A stretch of DNA of 64,000 bases from Nostocales cyanobacterium HT-58-2 (GCA_002163975.1 CP019636.1:2641001-2705000); one strand, 5' to 3'. Shown: positions 15,101-23,531, counted from the first letter of the stretch. The notes: generated by a model from the letters alone, not told the origin. Translations and numbers: made by a program.

Positions 15101-15978
15101 TCCTTAATGATCTCATCAACTAATCCGTCTTCAAACAACACTCCATGCTGGGCAGCAGGTTGCTCAATAGCTAAGCGTAGCTCATCTCGTTGCATATTAG
15201 TCATCAGACGAATCTGCCTTTGGGTCAACTTACCAAAGGAAGGATAAGCACTGAGCCGATCCAGAAAATCTGCTCGCATTGTGAAAAGTAGCTTAATGCT
15301 GGATTCCCTGGCTCTGATCAAATTCACCAAGCTATCGATAAAGCGGTCACATTTCTCTCTTTGACTGAGGGTAAACAATTCCTCAAATTGATCAATTAAA
15401 ATAAACCAATAGTCTTCTGGTCGTTTTAGGGTTTTTACGATGTGAGTCAGCGTTTCTACACCCGCCTGACGAGCAACTCTTGCCTCAGATTGTTTGTACT
15501 TATTGAGCAAGCTGGCGTACAACGACTCAAATGGATCTTCATCAGGTGTGAACACCAAGTGAACAAACCGAGTTCCCCATTTCTCCGCCAACCAAGGAAT
15601 CAGCCCTGCCCGGATAACTGAAGATTTTCCACTCCCAGATGCACCCAGCAGTAAAACTAGATTGCTTTGTTCCAGATCATTTACCAATCCTGTAAGAAAC
15701 TGATCCCTTCCGAAAAAGCGACCATGGTCTTCTGACTCAAATCTCTTAAGTCCTTTGTAAGGCGAAATTGAAACCAGAGGTCGAGCTTTAATCTCTTGAC
15801 TGGTAATTTGAATGATTTGAGTTTGAGGAAAGGTGATAAGGTTACGGTCTCCCTGCACCTCGAAAATGACTTCCCCTTGAATTTGCCTCAAGTCGCCCCC
15901 TGCTTGCCCGACCTGACCTTCAATAGACGCATTATTGATCTCTGCTCGCTGGTTAGGATCAGGGGATGATTGACTCAT
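12181..15978 (-). CDS. STAND-type NTPase with transmembrane segment and C-terminal WD40 repeats
   Basis: 1265 residues. The N-terminus has SIEGQVGQAGGD (19-30) and VQGDRNLITF (41-50), matching the CHAT protein and the NuiA relic nearby. An nSTAND1-type NTPase follows, with Walker A GASGSGKSS (112-120) and Walker B FILIDQFEEL (192-201). A hydrophobic helix (ITILAGFSTVTLAAALIAF) at about residues 512-535 is probably membrane-spanning. From about 620 to the end there are a dozen or more WD40 blades (for example SVNSVSFNADGNMLASGG and DHTINVWN). Such proteins work as intracellular sensors: the propeller detects a trigger and the NTPase oligomerises to recruit an effector. The candidate effector here is the CHAT protein. 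The C-terminus is short after the last blade (KRLCINND). Confidence 0.88.
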   Translation of the reverse strand: MSQSSPDPNQRAEINNASIEGQVGQAGGDLRQIQGEVIFEVQGDRNLITFPQTQIIQITSQEIKARPLVSISPYKGLKRFESEDHGRFFGRDQFLTGLVNDLEQSNLVLLLGASGSGKSSVIRAGLIPWLAEKWGTRFVHLVFTPDEDPFESLYASLLNKYKQSEARVARQAGVETLTHIVKTLKRPEDYWFILIDQFEELFTLSQREKCDRFIDSLVNLIRARESSIKLLFTMRADFLDRLSAYPSFGKLTQRQIRLMTNMQRDELRLAIEQPAAQHGVLFEDGLVDEIIKDVQGQAGYLPFLQYTLNLLWETEARTSEFSDRILHITTYRQLGGVRGALQQHIDQIYDAFSKAEKLATQRILLKLVDIGGDEDSGTDWKPVRRRANRAEFTDALEQQVLMQLINHNLLVSNRQPQTQDSTIEIAHEALLTSWTQLNQWIQENRRAIALRNRLNEDVDRWQAKKQDDELWGGSKLEQALELRNDSTFTQVLGGFSPIANQFIDASMSRRDRQRHRTITILAGFSTVTLAAALIAFYQYLDAAKQRIDAELKALSTSSELLASQGNQFDALIEALRASKKLEKEFSTQKSDVAYRVISTLRQAVYSIREYNRLEEHLLSVNSVNFSQDGKLIASASDDKTVKLWSLPGQLLPILLKHEEGVVNSVSISPDGQMIASAGNRTVKLWARNGVSIATLVDNLENFLSVSFSPDSKKIAAASDNGTVKIWERTGSSSNWRQNKLLPSHQGWVKAVKFSPDRQRQMLASASTDGVVRLWNGNGELLHLLKGHKGSVNSVSFNADGNMLASGGEDHTINVWNVATGKKLRTLSGHQDSVNSVSFNRDGMIASVSSDRTVKIWNQDGSLFATLSGHSDKVNEVAFAPDGQTVVSASADNTIRLWRVQTQELKMFDKLVNKQNNGISVSPDSNSVASIQTDYSDTPSKPSASVIKLWNLNSAEPKVLREQNNLIDYISFSPDGQRIAAVLELSSYQSPNNAGMIASNDKGLVLLWNLKEGAVLQHISLDIPAAEVKSLRFSSNGKTVAFTCRDGTIRLWDLQSNQLKTLKTHITKATDISLGSNSNVIALSNNVIALSSSDHTIKLLDANGTLLHSLEGHRDQINSINFSSDGQLLVSGSNDGYIKIWNHEGALVATLKGHHGLVNWVTFNPDDSIIASAGEDGTVRLWSRNGDLLHTLQFQEHKAEVLSEVLRVEFNHEGSELISVDTNNLVVRWNLNLEDLKKQGCNWLQDYFTSNPKKGLNEKRLCINND

Positions 15979-16200
15979 AAAATTTTTCTCCTAAAAAGGC
16001 GTAAATATAGGGTTTGTGTCACCAAGGGCAAAGTAGCTCTGAAAGTATTGGTGTATAAGCGTTTCAACCAAATATTTTAGGGTATTTTAAACTACTATTT
16101 TTGGGCGATCGCTTTTTCTTAGAGGAAATTTGAAAGAGTGATAGTGGCGATGCTCCGGAAGAGCCGCCCAAAGGGCGATCGCTATGCGGGTTCGGTACCT

Positions 16201-16261
16201 GAGCGCATTCCTTGCGCTCCCCCAAGCTCTGCTTGGAGCAATGCAAACAGAGTTTGCATTG
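16201..16261. repeat. Three consecutive perfect hairpins
   Basis: GAGCGCA-TTCCT-TGCGCTC (16201-16219), CCAAGC-TCT-GCTTGG (16222-16236) and CAATGCAAAC-AGA-GTTTGCATTG (16239-16261) lie nearly end to end. They follow a HIP1-rich stretch (16160-16185). Short frames on both strands here are by-products of the repeats. It may act as a terminator cluster or be an insertion of a small palindromic element. Confidence 0.6.
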
Positions 16262-16489
16262 AGGCACATACATACGAACCATCGCAAAGGTGCCAGTGGT
16301 GAAGGCATTGTAGTACGTTATTACTGTGCCAATTGACCTTTACTTTGTCTTGGCAGAAAAACGCATTTTGTACGTTGAGCAAACTGTGAACGTTAGTTAA
16401 TGCAGCTAAAATTGAACAAAGAAGTCGTGCTAGTAGGGAGTGAGAATACAGAATGTATTATATGGGAGGGTGAGACTAGTGCTGCAGGA

Positions 16490-16575
16490 GGGTTTCCCGA
16501 CCTAGGCAACTGGTGCTCGCGGAGCGTATCCGTAGGATTCACCCGAACGCGAGTGCGTCTGGTGACAGGAGAAGG
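16490..16575. repeat. Dispersed GC-rich repeat
   Basis: GGAGGGTTTCCC, CGGAGCGTATCCG and ACGCGAGTGCGTCTGG are pieces of the same family of short palindromes seen near 6860-6960 and 50150-50215. The 89-codon frame spanning it (16400-16669) has no protein-like character, so I read the whole 16270-16700 stretch as non-coding. Confidence 0.5.
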
Positions 16576-16727
16576 GTGGATACTTGAAGATTCAGTCCTC
16601 TACCAAAATCTTCTGAATGAGTGGTTCCAATTGTTGGCGGAGCTGAATCCTCCAGTAATTGATTGCTGACTTCTGAATTCTTTAATAGTTAAGCCTCATA
16701 TCTCAATTGCTCAAGAGAAACGATAAA

Positions 16728-16973
16728 ATGACTGAAACTGCGGAAAAACTCAAGCTTGAACTTTCTCAACTTTCTGCACAAGAACGTGCTGAAATTGCTC
16801 ATTTCTTGATTCAATCTTTAGATAGAGATGTTGATAGTGAAAATATTGACAATGATGTAGAAACCGCTTGGGATAAGGAATTAACCAAGCGCTTAGAAGA
16901 TATTCATAGTGGAACAGCTATTGGCGAAACATCGAATCAAGTATTTTCCGAATTGCGAGAAAAATATTCTTAA
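16728..16973 (+). CDS. Antitoxin, putative addiction module component family
   Basis: 81 residues from ATG 16728 (MTETAEKLKLELSQLS). A longer frame from 16707 is unlikely, because AGAGAAACG precedes 16728. The protein is acidic and helical, with QLSAQERAEIAHFLIQSL near the N-terminus and the tail W-D-K-E-L-x-x-R-x-x-D-I-x-S-G-x-A, the signature of the addiction-module antitoxin family (TIGR02574/PF09720-like). It should bind and neutralise the ParE/RelE-type toxin encoded 63 bp downstream and repress the pair's promoter. Confidence 0.85.
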   Translation: MTETAEKLKLELSQLSAQERAEIAHFLIQSLDRDVDSENIDNDVETAWDKELTKRLEDIHSGTAIGETSNQVFSELREKYS

Positions 16974-17036
16974 CAAGTAAGAATAAAAAGAATTTATTCT
17001 TCTATCTTTTGCCTTTTAACTTGGAGCAAAGCGACG

Positions 17037-17342
17037 GTGAAGTTTATCGTTATCCACACCGAAGCCAGAAAAGAACTTGATACTGCAATTGCTTACTATG
17101 AGGAGCAAAAACCTGGCTTAGGACTTGATTTATTATCTGAGGTAGAGAAAGTTCTTGAAAATATTCAGCAAAATCCAAATTTAGGAACACCACACAAAAT
17201 TGAAGGGGTGCGACGTTATGCCATTAAACGTTTCCCTTATCTCATCTTTTATGTAGAGCTTGAAGAAGTTATTTGGGTAGTAGCGATTGCACATGGAAAG
17301 CGCAAACCCGATTATTGGAAAAAGCGAAACATGAAAATGTAA
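17037..17342 (+). CDS. RelE/ParE family toxin
   Basis: 101 residues from GTG 17037 with a TTGGAGC site before it. It shows the ParE/RelE fold pattern: an N-terminal strand (KFIVIHTEARKEL), two helices with A-I-A-Y-Y-E-E and L-x-x-E-V-E-K-V-L, then GVRRYAIKRFPYLIFY and WVVAIAHGKRKPDYW. The Arg/Lys-rich C-terminal strand is where such toxins bind mRNA/ribosome or gyrase, and which target applies here cannot be told. It forms a classic type II toxin-antitoxin pair with the gene before it. Confidence 0.87.
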   Translation: MKFIVIHTEARKELDTAIAYYEEQKPGLGLDLLSEVEKVLENIQQNPNLGTPHKIEGVRRYAIKRFPYLIFYVELEEVIWVVAIAHGKRKPDYWKKRNMKM

Positions 17343-17390
17343 TGCGATTCGCAATGTGATGAGCACGTCTTTGGGCACCCCGAAAGGTCT

Positions 17391-19361
17391 TTATAAGCAA
17401 CCTACAAAAGGTACGCAAACTTTAGGCTTAACCCGCTCTATTGTGTTATCAATGACTCGTTGGGATGTAGGAATGTTTAAACCAGGGAAAAGTGTGTTGA
17501 GGGTTTCTACGTAGCTATTGATTTCCGCTGTAGCGCGAGCAAACTCAGAAAATCCTGTAAATCCAACATCAAAGATACACCCCTCCATCATATCTTGAGT
17601 AACCTTCACCGCTTCACATGCAGAACGCGCTTTTTTTACCTGTTCTGAAGACAACATTTCTAGTTTGAGATATTTGTCTGGGAATTTGCGATCTGTATAA
17701 TTCTCTGTGGTCTTATTAGGCAAATAATCAAACAGTGATTCTTTTTGACTAATGCGCCAACTATTGGCAAAATCCTTGTAAAGTTTGTCAAAATAAATTT
17801 TTTCAGCGGCATCTAAGGAAAAAGGAAGTTGCCCAACTCCGACTAAGTTTAACACCTGTTTTACATCCCCATAAGTTGATTTTGAAGATAAAACAGCCCC
17901 ACCACGAATTTTTTGGTCATCCTTGGGATTACCATTAACGTTACCGAGTAAGCCGCTATAGCGCTCAGGTTGTGAATCTAATACGAAAGGTGAGACGTTG
18001 AAATAGAAATTATCTCCAAACTGGGCTGTGTCTACTACAACTTTCTCACCTGTAGAGAAATTGACTACATAGGTATTACCACTTTTAGCTATAGTGTTAC
18101 CACCTGGTAATGATAGAGAATCATCTTCAATGACAGTTGGTTTGCCATTAATTCTTAGGGGAGTGCTGGTATTAGAGTCAGGAAAATCTTTTGAATAAAA
18201 TACTACACGGTCATTACCCAGTTTGATGGCTATAGCACTATTCAGTGAGAGTGATGAATTAACAGGCGCTTGACGTACTTGGACTTCAAATTTACCATCG
18301 TTGGATTTAACAAGGATAAATTCTCCAACTGTCTGAAAGCTGTAGCTCAATCCATCGAAAGTAATCAAATGAGGATCACCATAACTCTTACCTTGTTTTA
18401 ATTGTCTACTAGGTCTATTTGATTGATCTGGTGTCTTGTCACAATTAGGTAGGTTTTGCTGAGTTTTTATAAATTTTCTAAATGAGTCTGCACGGGTCTG
18501 ACCACCTCTTTTATAGATCGCAGTACTAATTCCAGACATCAAACTCGTCCAGCTATCCTCTTGAAGGGGACCTCCTACCTTGCGACCCAGCCAATTTTGT
18601 GGTCTTGATGCTCCTCTAGTGTAAAAAGTCACACTTCCATCAGGATTGCGTTCAAACCCAAACTCACGCGAACCATATTCTGGATGGGAACCAGTTTCAG
18701 GTGTTTTAATGGTGCTAAACACAAAGTATGAGTCACTACGGTTGCTGAGTACGACGCTGCCGTTATCTGGTCCATAAATGTCGATATCTATGATATCTCC
18801 AAGCCTGGGAGCCTCACTGCTTCGGCGTTTAAACTCATTAATGTTGTTGAAGTCTGGGTTACTAACTGTTCCATTAAGATCTCTTAGCATTTCATCAAGA
18901 AAACTTTCCGGCGTCACTCCTTGGGGCATCCTATTGAACGTAATTTTATATTCGTCATAAACATATTCCCCTGAACCGTCGGCGATTGGCTGTAGCTCAG
19001 CTTTTGCACCTGTAAGAGCAGTTTGTACTTCACGAGGAAGACCATTAGGTCTGCTCAATTGCAATAATCGTTTGTATGATTCAGATTGACACGGATCAAA
19101 ATTAGATTCATTGGGATTTTGAGTTAAGTAGGTTGAATTGGAAACAGAAAGGGTGCTGTCTAGGATGGATGAATTTGAAAGTTTTTGAGACAGAAAGTCA
19201 AGTGCTTTGTGTGTGTCATCATAACCAGCTTCAATTTGTATAGCGGACGGATCTGTAGCCATCACACGAGTAGATAACAACGTGCTTGGAGTGAAGAAAG
19301 AAGCTACTAGGGCAACAATGAAGCTGATGATGGCAAAGATAACGAAGCGAATCCGAGGCAT
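17391..19361 (-). CDS. Exported von Willebrand factor type D domain protein
   Basis: 656 residues. Residues 1-35 form a signal peptide or anchor (RIRFVIFAIISFIVALVASFF). The middle carries a VWD domain: GKSYGDPHLITFDGLSYSF (near 325), GEFILVKSNDGKFEVQVRQ, then YSGLLGNVNGNPKDD. The GDPH motif and the GLLGNxNGxxxDD segment are diagnostic. In animals VWD domains multimerise in mucins; in bacteria they occur in large secreted proteins of unknown role. The N-terminal 300 residues are unrecognised. A Cys pair in the C-terminal part (SACEAVK ... EGCIFD) and one at the very end (CVPFVGCL) suggest disulfides outside the cytoplasm. It is transcribed alone. Confidence 0.85.
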   Translation of the reverse strand: MPRIRFVIFAIISFIVALVASFFTPSTLLSTRVMATDPSAIQIEAGYDDTHKALDFLSQKLSNSSILDSTLSVSNSTYLTQNPNESNFDPCQSESYKRLLQLSRPNGLPREVQTALTGAKAELQPIADGSGEYVYDEYKITFNRMPQGVTPESFLDEMLRDLNGTVSNPDFNNINEFKRRSSEAPRLGDIIDIDIYGPDNGSVVLSNRSDSYFVFSTIKTPETGSHPEYGSREFGFERNPDGSVTFYTRGASRPQNWLGRKVGGPLQEDSWTSLMSGISTAIYKRGGQTRADSFRKFIKTQQNLPNCDKTPDQSNRPSRQLKQGKSYGDPHLITFDGLSYSFQTVGEFILVKSNDGKFEVQVRQAPVNSSLSLNSAIAIKLGNDRVVFYSKDFPDSNTSTPLRINGKPTVIEDDSLSLPGGNTIAKSGNTYVVNFSTGEKVVVDTAQFGDNFYFNVSPFVLDSQPERYSGLLGNVNGNPKDDQKIRGGAVLSSKSTYGDVKQVLNLVGVGQLPFSLDAAEKIYFDKLYKDFANSWRISQKESLFDYLPNKTTENYTDRKFPDKYLKLEMLSSEQVKKARSACEAVKVTQDMMEGCIFDVGFTGFSEFARATAEINSYVETLNTLFPGLNIPTSQRVIDNTIERVKPKVCVPFVGCL

Positions 19362-20104
19362 AAATTACCTACCCTATTCTTGTAGCGTATTGATGGACGC
19401 AAACTATTAGTAAATACAGTTATGATGACTTAAATATGCAGGATAAATTTGATAGCAACTACCTAGAAGTTAAGTCGCCAATTTTGAACACTTATGGATT
19501 GATTCGAGGTTAGACACAGAATTTACGTAAACAATAAGAAATCTTTACATTGACGTTTACACTAACGTGAGCACCGTACAAAATTCTGAAAAATTTTGTA
19601 GCTATAAGTTTCTAAAATTACGAGACATCAGAATGACGGAATGTGGTAAAGCAAAAATATTGCCCTTTGGGTAGGCACAGAGTACAGTCGCCCATTTTCT
19701 GGGAGAACTAAAAACCTGTTAATGAGTTTTATTACACACAAATGAAAGTGATTGCCTGAAAGGCACGCTCGTCCCCTATGTCCGTAAGGATATGTACTCA
19801 CATTCGTTCAATGGCATGACTGCGGGTCCTCCACGCCATTGCTCTTAAAAGCTATTAACAGGTTTCTTACATTTCAGTTCTGGACGATAACCTACTGGTT
19901 AGTAAGCTACCGTAATGTCTTTCACCACCTTAAAAGGGCTGGTCTTAAATTCTAATGAAGGTTTCATTTTCCTCTACCTAGAGTGATTAAAAGCACTATA
20001 AGACTAGTACTCTAGTTGCTATGGGAGCAGCAATTTAGTGATTGTAGGTTGCTGGAACAAAAACACGGACTGTTGTAGTGTAAGAATAGCTAGGATTCAA
20101 AAAA
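19362..20104. other. Non-coding stretch after the VWD gene start
   Basis: About 740 bp with no credible gene on either strand. The first 150 bp should hold the VWD promoter. Inside are an inverted-repeat block (19712-19865, own entry) and an internal palindrome CAATGGC...GCCATTG (near 19809-19841). The rest is AT-rich and unremarkable. Confidence 0.45.
19712..19865. repeat. 154-bp block bounded by perfect 12-bp inverted repeats
   Basis: AAACCTGTTAAT (19712-19723) and ATTAACAGGTTT (19854-19865) are exact reverse complements. The interior has a second stem, CAATGGC...GCCATTG. It could be a small non-autonomous element (MITE), a transposon end or a folded RNA. I see no target duplication. Confidence 0.4.
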
Positions 20105-20400
20105 GACTCTGTTGCAAAAAATATTTGAGGTAATAAAACTTTGAGTCTGAAATTAATTTAAGCAACAACTCCAAAGATGTCTGCAATAGATTTTACAGAA
20201 GCTATAATATCTCCTTGACTCACTCTTGTAAGCTGAGCTTTGCGAATCATATTCATAGTGAAGAAACATTTAGCTGCTCTTTTGTCTGTTTTGGCACAAT
20301 AGAGATATTTCCACTTGCCTTTGAATTTCCGTCAACCCGTGATGAATCGTTTGTAGATTTTAGTTGTGGACGGCATCATTTTTCTAGTTCTTGTCGGAGA
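20105..20400 (-). pseudogene. Remnant of an IS6-family (IS240-like) transposase and its terminal repeat
   Basis: The minus-strand frame ending at 20158 reads RKFKGKWKYLYCAKTDKRA and then MNMIRKAQLTRVSQGDI and IADIFGVVA. This is the standard C-terminus of IS6-type DDE transposases (MRMIRKGQ-x-GVAKGD ... FGVA). The sequence GACTCTGTTGCAAAA at 20105-20119 is the typical IS6 end. The frame is broken upstream near 20345 by a stop, and the catalytic part is missing, so only the 3' end of the element remains. Confidence 0.65.
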
Positions 20401-20588
20401 ACAAATTATTTGTCGTCGCTTCAAGAACTGCGAACGCAAGTACAATCAACACTAAGACTCGTTGGCTTCCTACCCACTTCAGGATATTAAGCTTATCCTC
20501 ATGCTCATGACTGAGTTCTCGGTTGAGCAAATTCAGTACGCTAGATCTAGAGCCAGTGCTGCGCAACCAATCACGTTGGTAAAGACAA

Positions 20589-21253
20589 ATGCGAATCTTA
20601 CCACAATTGAGTATTAAGCTCCTCTGGTTTCCTGTCCTAAAAAAGTGGGTAAAGACCTACAAATTGAAAAAAGGAAAATGTCTGAGGTTTGCGATTGACA
20701 GAATTCAATGGCGTCAGCAAAACATCTTTGTCATCAGTTTCATTGAAGAGCGATACCAGTATACTGGCTATGTTTACCGAAACGAGGATGTAGTCATCTC
20801 GGTGAGCAGAAAGAATTAATTTCCTCACTATTACAATTATTTAAAGGATATCAAATTTTAGTATTAGGAGACCGGGAGTTTCATAGTGTCAAACTGGCGA
20901 ATTGGTTACATAGCAAGGGAATAAAGTTTGTTTTACGTCAAAAGCAAGGCACTTATATACGCCAAAAAAAGCAGTCAGATCAACGATGACAATCTCTAAG
21001 ATTGAGACCAGTTGTATCGTTCTTTCTTCATGACATTCAAGCCACTAAACAAAAAGGTTTTGAAAAATTCAATTTAGCCGGATATTACAAGCGCAAATAT
21101 CGAGGTAAGCTAGAGCCGACAGGCTGGTTTTTACTCACTAACCTTGACAGTTTGGATGCGGCTATCAAAGCATTTAAGTGTCGTAGTGGCATTGAGGCAA
21201 TGTTTAAAGATTGCAAAACTGGTGGCTATAATTTGGAATCAACTCATGTTTGA
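20589..21253 (+). pseudogene. Broken IS4-family transposase
   Basis: Three pieces in different frames make one transposase. LPQLSIKLLWFPVLKKW and LRFAIDRIQWRQQNIFVIS (first catalytic Asp) come first. After a frameshift near 20755 comes YQILVLGDREFHSVKLANW (second Asp) with FVLRQKQGTYIRQ. After a stop near 20987 comes GWFLLTNLDSLDAAIKAF followed by CRSGIEAMFKDCKTGGYNLE (Glu region). At least one frameshift and two stops rule out activity. It is unrelated to the intact IS4 element at 7232. Confidence 0.8.
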
Positions 21254-21416
21254 GCAACGGCGCAAAACAACTGCTCACATCTAAACTGCGACGATGAAGC
21301 CCTTTTTTGGCGTTGCATAATAGTGGGATGAATTGAGGTAGGCAGGGGGTGCAGGGGAAGCAGGGGAAGAGATTTTATAACTTGCGAAATCATCCCTTGA
21401 TTCAGCAATGCCCAAA

Positions 21417-21614
21417 AAGGAGTTGTCTGAGCGATTGCATAAATGCTCTGAGTACGGCTATGAGACAAATAGAGATGTTGCAGCCGCACAAGTGGTTTTG
21501 CAACGTAGCGATACATCGGTGGGGCACATCGTGGTGAGGTTTGGGGAGGGCAAGCTACATGGATAGCCCTAATAAACCAAGAATCTCTGCTCCTTCAGGA
21601 CGGAGAGTTGTCAA
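21417..21614 (+). pseudogene. TnpB C-terminal relic with the element's right end
   Basis: Codons 21417-21566 read KELSERLHKCSEYGYETNRD and then VAAAQVVLQ, the zinc-ribbon and RuvC-III end of TnpB with one Cys of the ribbon lost (CSEYG for CSxCG). The terminal sequence AACCAAGAATC, a hairpin and GTCAA (21575-21614) follow. Everything 5' of this is missing, so this is a solo end of an IS200/IS605-type element. Confidence 0.75.
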
Positions 21615-21805
21615 CAATGCGTGAAAAGTCAGATCTGTCTCAGATTCACACGCCCGCACATATCAACTTTCTGCTTTAATTGCTGTACTTTAGACTACTT
21701 TTAGTATTTCTTCAAATGCCAGAAATAAACTGCAAGCTTTATTCTAATTTTGCTAGATATTTGTTAAGAAAATTTACAACCACTTAACGAAAGGAAATAG
21801 TTCTA

Positions 21806-23227
21806 ATGGTAGTTGTACATGAGAATAATGCACCACACCACGTTGTCATCATTGGTGGAGGCTTTGGTGGACTGTATACAGCAAAGACTCTTGCCAAAGC
21901 GAATGTCAATGTTACTCTCATCGATAAACGTAACTTTCATTTATTTCAGCCGCTTTTATATCAAGTTGCCACAGGTACGCTATCACCTGCTGATATCTCC
22001 TCACCATTACGAGCTGTATTCAGGAAAAGCAAGAATACAAAAGTGTTGTTGGGAGAAGTCAATGATATTGATCCAGAAGCTCAAGAAGTTATTCTGGGTG
22101 ATAGAACAATACCCTACGATACATTAGTTGTTGCCACAGGTGCTAACCATTCCTATTATGGTCACGATAACTGGAGACCATTGGCTCCTGGCTTGAAAAC
22201 TGTTGAAGACGCCATAGAAATACGTCGCCGGATATTTTCGGCATTTGAAGCAGCAGAAAAAGAAACTGATCCCGAACTACGCCGTGCTTGGTTGACTTTT
22301 GTGATTGTCGGAGCTGGTCCGACTGGTGTAGAGTTAGCAGGTGCGATCTCAGAATTGGCATACAAAACTCTCAAAGAAGATTTCCGCAACATCGACACCT
22401 CAGAAACTAAAATTTTATTATTGCAAGGGGGCGAGCGCATCCTCCCTCATATGGCACCACAGTTATCAAAAGTAGCAAAAGTATCTTTGCAAAAGTTGGG
22501 TGTGGTTACCCAAACTAATACCAGGGTGACGAATATTGAAAATGATATCGTTACTTTCAAGCAAGGTGATAAAGTTCAAGAAATTGCCTCAAAAACTATA
22601 TTATGGGCAGCAGGTGTGAAAGGTTCCTCTATCGGGCAAGTTTTAGCAAACCGCACAGGTGTAGAGTGCGATCGCTCCGGACGTGTGATTGTAGAACCAG
22701 ACTTGACGATTAAGGGTTATAAAAACATCTTTGTCATCGGAGATTTAGGCAACTTCTCTCACCAAGATGGAAAACCCTTACCTGGTGTTGCACCCGTAGC
22801 TAAACAAGAAGGAGAATATGTAGCTAAACTCATTCAAAAACGCCTTCAAGGTCAAACATTACCACAATTTCGTTACAATGACGTAGGTAGTTTGGCGATG
22901 ATTGGCAAAAATTTAGCTGTTGTAGATTTAAGCTTCATCAAACTCCAAGGTTTCCTTGCTTGGATATTTTGGTTAGTCGTTCATATCTACTTCTTAATCG
23001 AGTTCGACACTAAATTAGTAGTGGTATTTCAGTGGGCATGGAATTATATCACTCGTAATCGTCGCTCTAGATTAATTACAGGTCGAGAAACTTTTGAAGA
23101 AGCGAAAACTGTTACCAACGATGTTTCTTTGACCACTTTGAAGAAGAATTCAGAAGTCAGAATTCAGGAGTCAGCATCAATGAGTAGGGCGAGGGTCTTA
23201 CACGTAAAAAATCAGCCAGCCTCATAA
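21806..23227 (+). CDS. ndh: Type II NAD(P)H dehydrogenase (NDH-2)
   Basis: 473 residues, AAAGGAAA 8 bases before ATG. The FAD-binding GGGFGGLYTAK begins near residue 18, and the second Rossmann motif VGAGPTGVELAGAI lies near 168. The FAD site VIGDLGNF is near 312. The C-terminal helix FLAWIFWLVVHIYFLIEF anchors such enzymes to the membrane. They oxidise NAD(P)H and reduce quinone without pumping protons, and in cyanobacteria may serve mainly in redox sensing. The last 30 or so residues (after ETFEEA) are poorly protein-like and run into a TnpB relic, so the original stop may have been displaced by that insertion. Confidence 0.92.
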   Translation: MVVVHENNAPHHVVIIGGGFGGLYTAKTLAKANVNVTLIDKRNFHLFQPLLYQVATGTLSPADISSPLRAVFRKSKNTKVLLGEVNDIDPEAQEVILGDRTIPYDTLVVATGANHSYYGHDNWRPLAPGLKTVEDAIEIRRRIFSAFEAAEKETDPELRRAWLTFVIVGAGPTGVELAGAISELAYKTLKEDFRNIDTSETKILLLQGGERILPHMAPQLSKVAKVSLQKLGVVTQTNTRVTNIENDIVTFKQGDKVQEIASKTILWAAGVKGSSIGQVLANRTGVECDRSGRVIVEPDLTIKGYKNIFVIGDLGNFSHQDGKPLPGVAPVAKQEGEYVAKLIQKRLQGQTLPQFRYNDVGSLAMIGKNLAVVDLSFIKLQGFLAWIFWLVVHIYFLIEFDTKLVVVFQWAWNYITRNRRSRLITGRETFEEAKTVTNDVSLTTLKKNSEVRIQESASMSRARVLHVKNQPAS

Positions 23228-23531
23228 CTACGACAATCTTGAGCAAACTTGTTTCAAGCGTGATGTCTATTTTCAGAAGGTAGATAGTCGCAAGACAAGC
23301 CAGATTTGTCCAAGTTGCGGAGTCGAGACAGGAAAGAAAGAACTGTCAGAACGTACTCATATTTGTTCAAATTGCGGCTATACAACCGATAGAAATGTTG
23401 CAGCCGCTCAAGTCGTTCTCGTTCGGGGACTTGCAGCCGTAGGGCATACGGTCAAGATGCTTGCTGAGGGGAAATTCATTGGAATCCCCGTGAAGCAAGA
23501 ATCCCCCGTTTAGAAAACGGGGGAGTGTCAA
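23222..23531 (+). pseudogene. TnpB C-terminal relic with right-end hairpin
   Basis: The frame reads YFQKVDSRKTSQICPSCG, then KKELSERTHICSNCGYTTDR and VAAAQVVLVRG, ending at TAG 23511. The zinc ribbon (CPSC ... CSNC) and the RuvC-III Asp (TDRN) are intact, but the first 300 or so residues of TnpB are absent. It ends with AGCAAGAATC, a 9-bp hairpin CCCCCGTTT-AGA-AAACGGGGG (23503-23523) and GTGTCAA. The next base starts a WD40 coding sequence, so the element sits inside that gene. Confidence 0.85.

Noticed and set aside
16064..16382. Three overlapping minus-strand frames of 66-73 codons
   Set aside because: They cross a run of perfect hairpins and repeat DNA; their translations have no domain-like pattern.
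16400..16669. 89-codon plus-strand frame
   Set aside because: It spans a dispersed GC-rich repeat and has no recognisable protein features or binding site.
20215..20490. 91-codon plus-strand frame
   Set aside because: The minus strand here codes for an IS6 transposase C-terminus, which explains the open frame as antisense.
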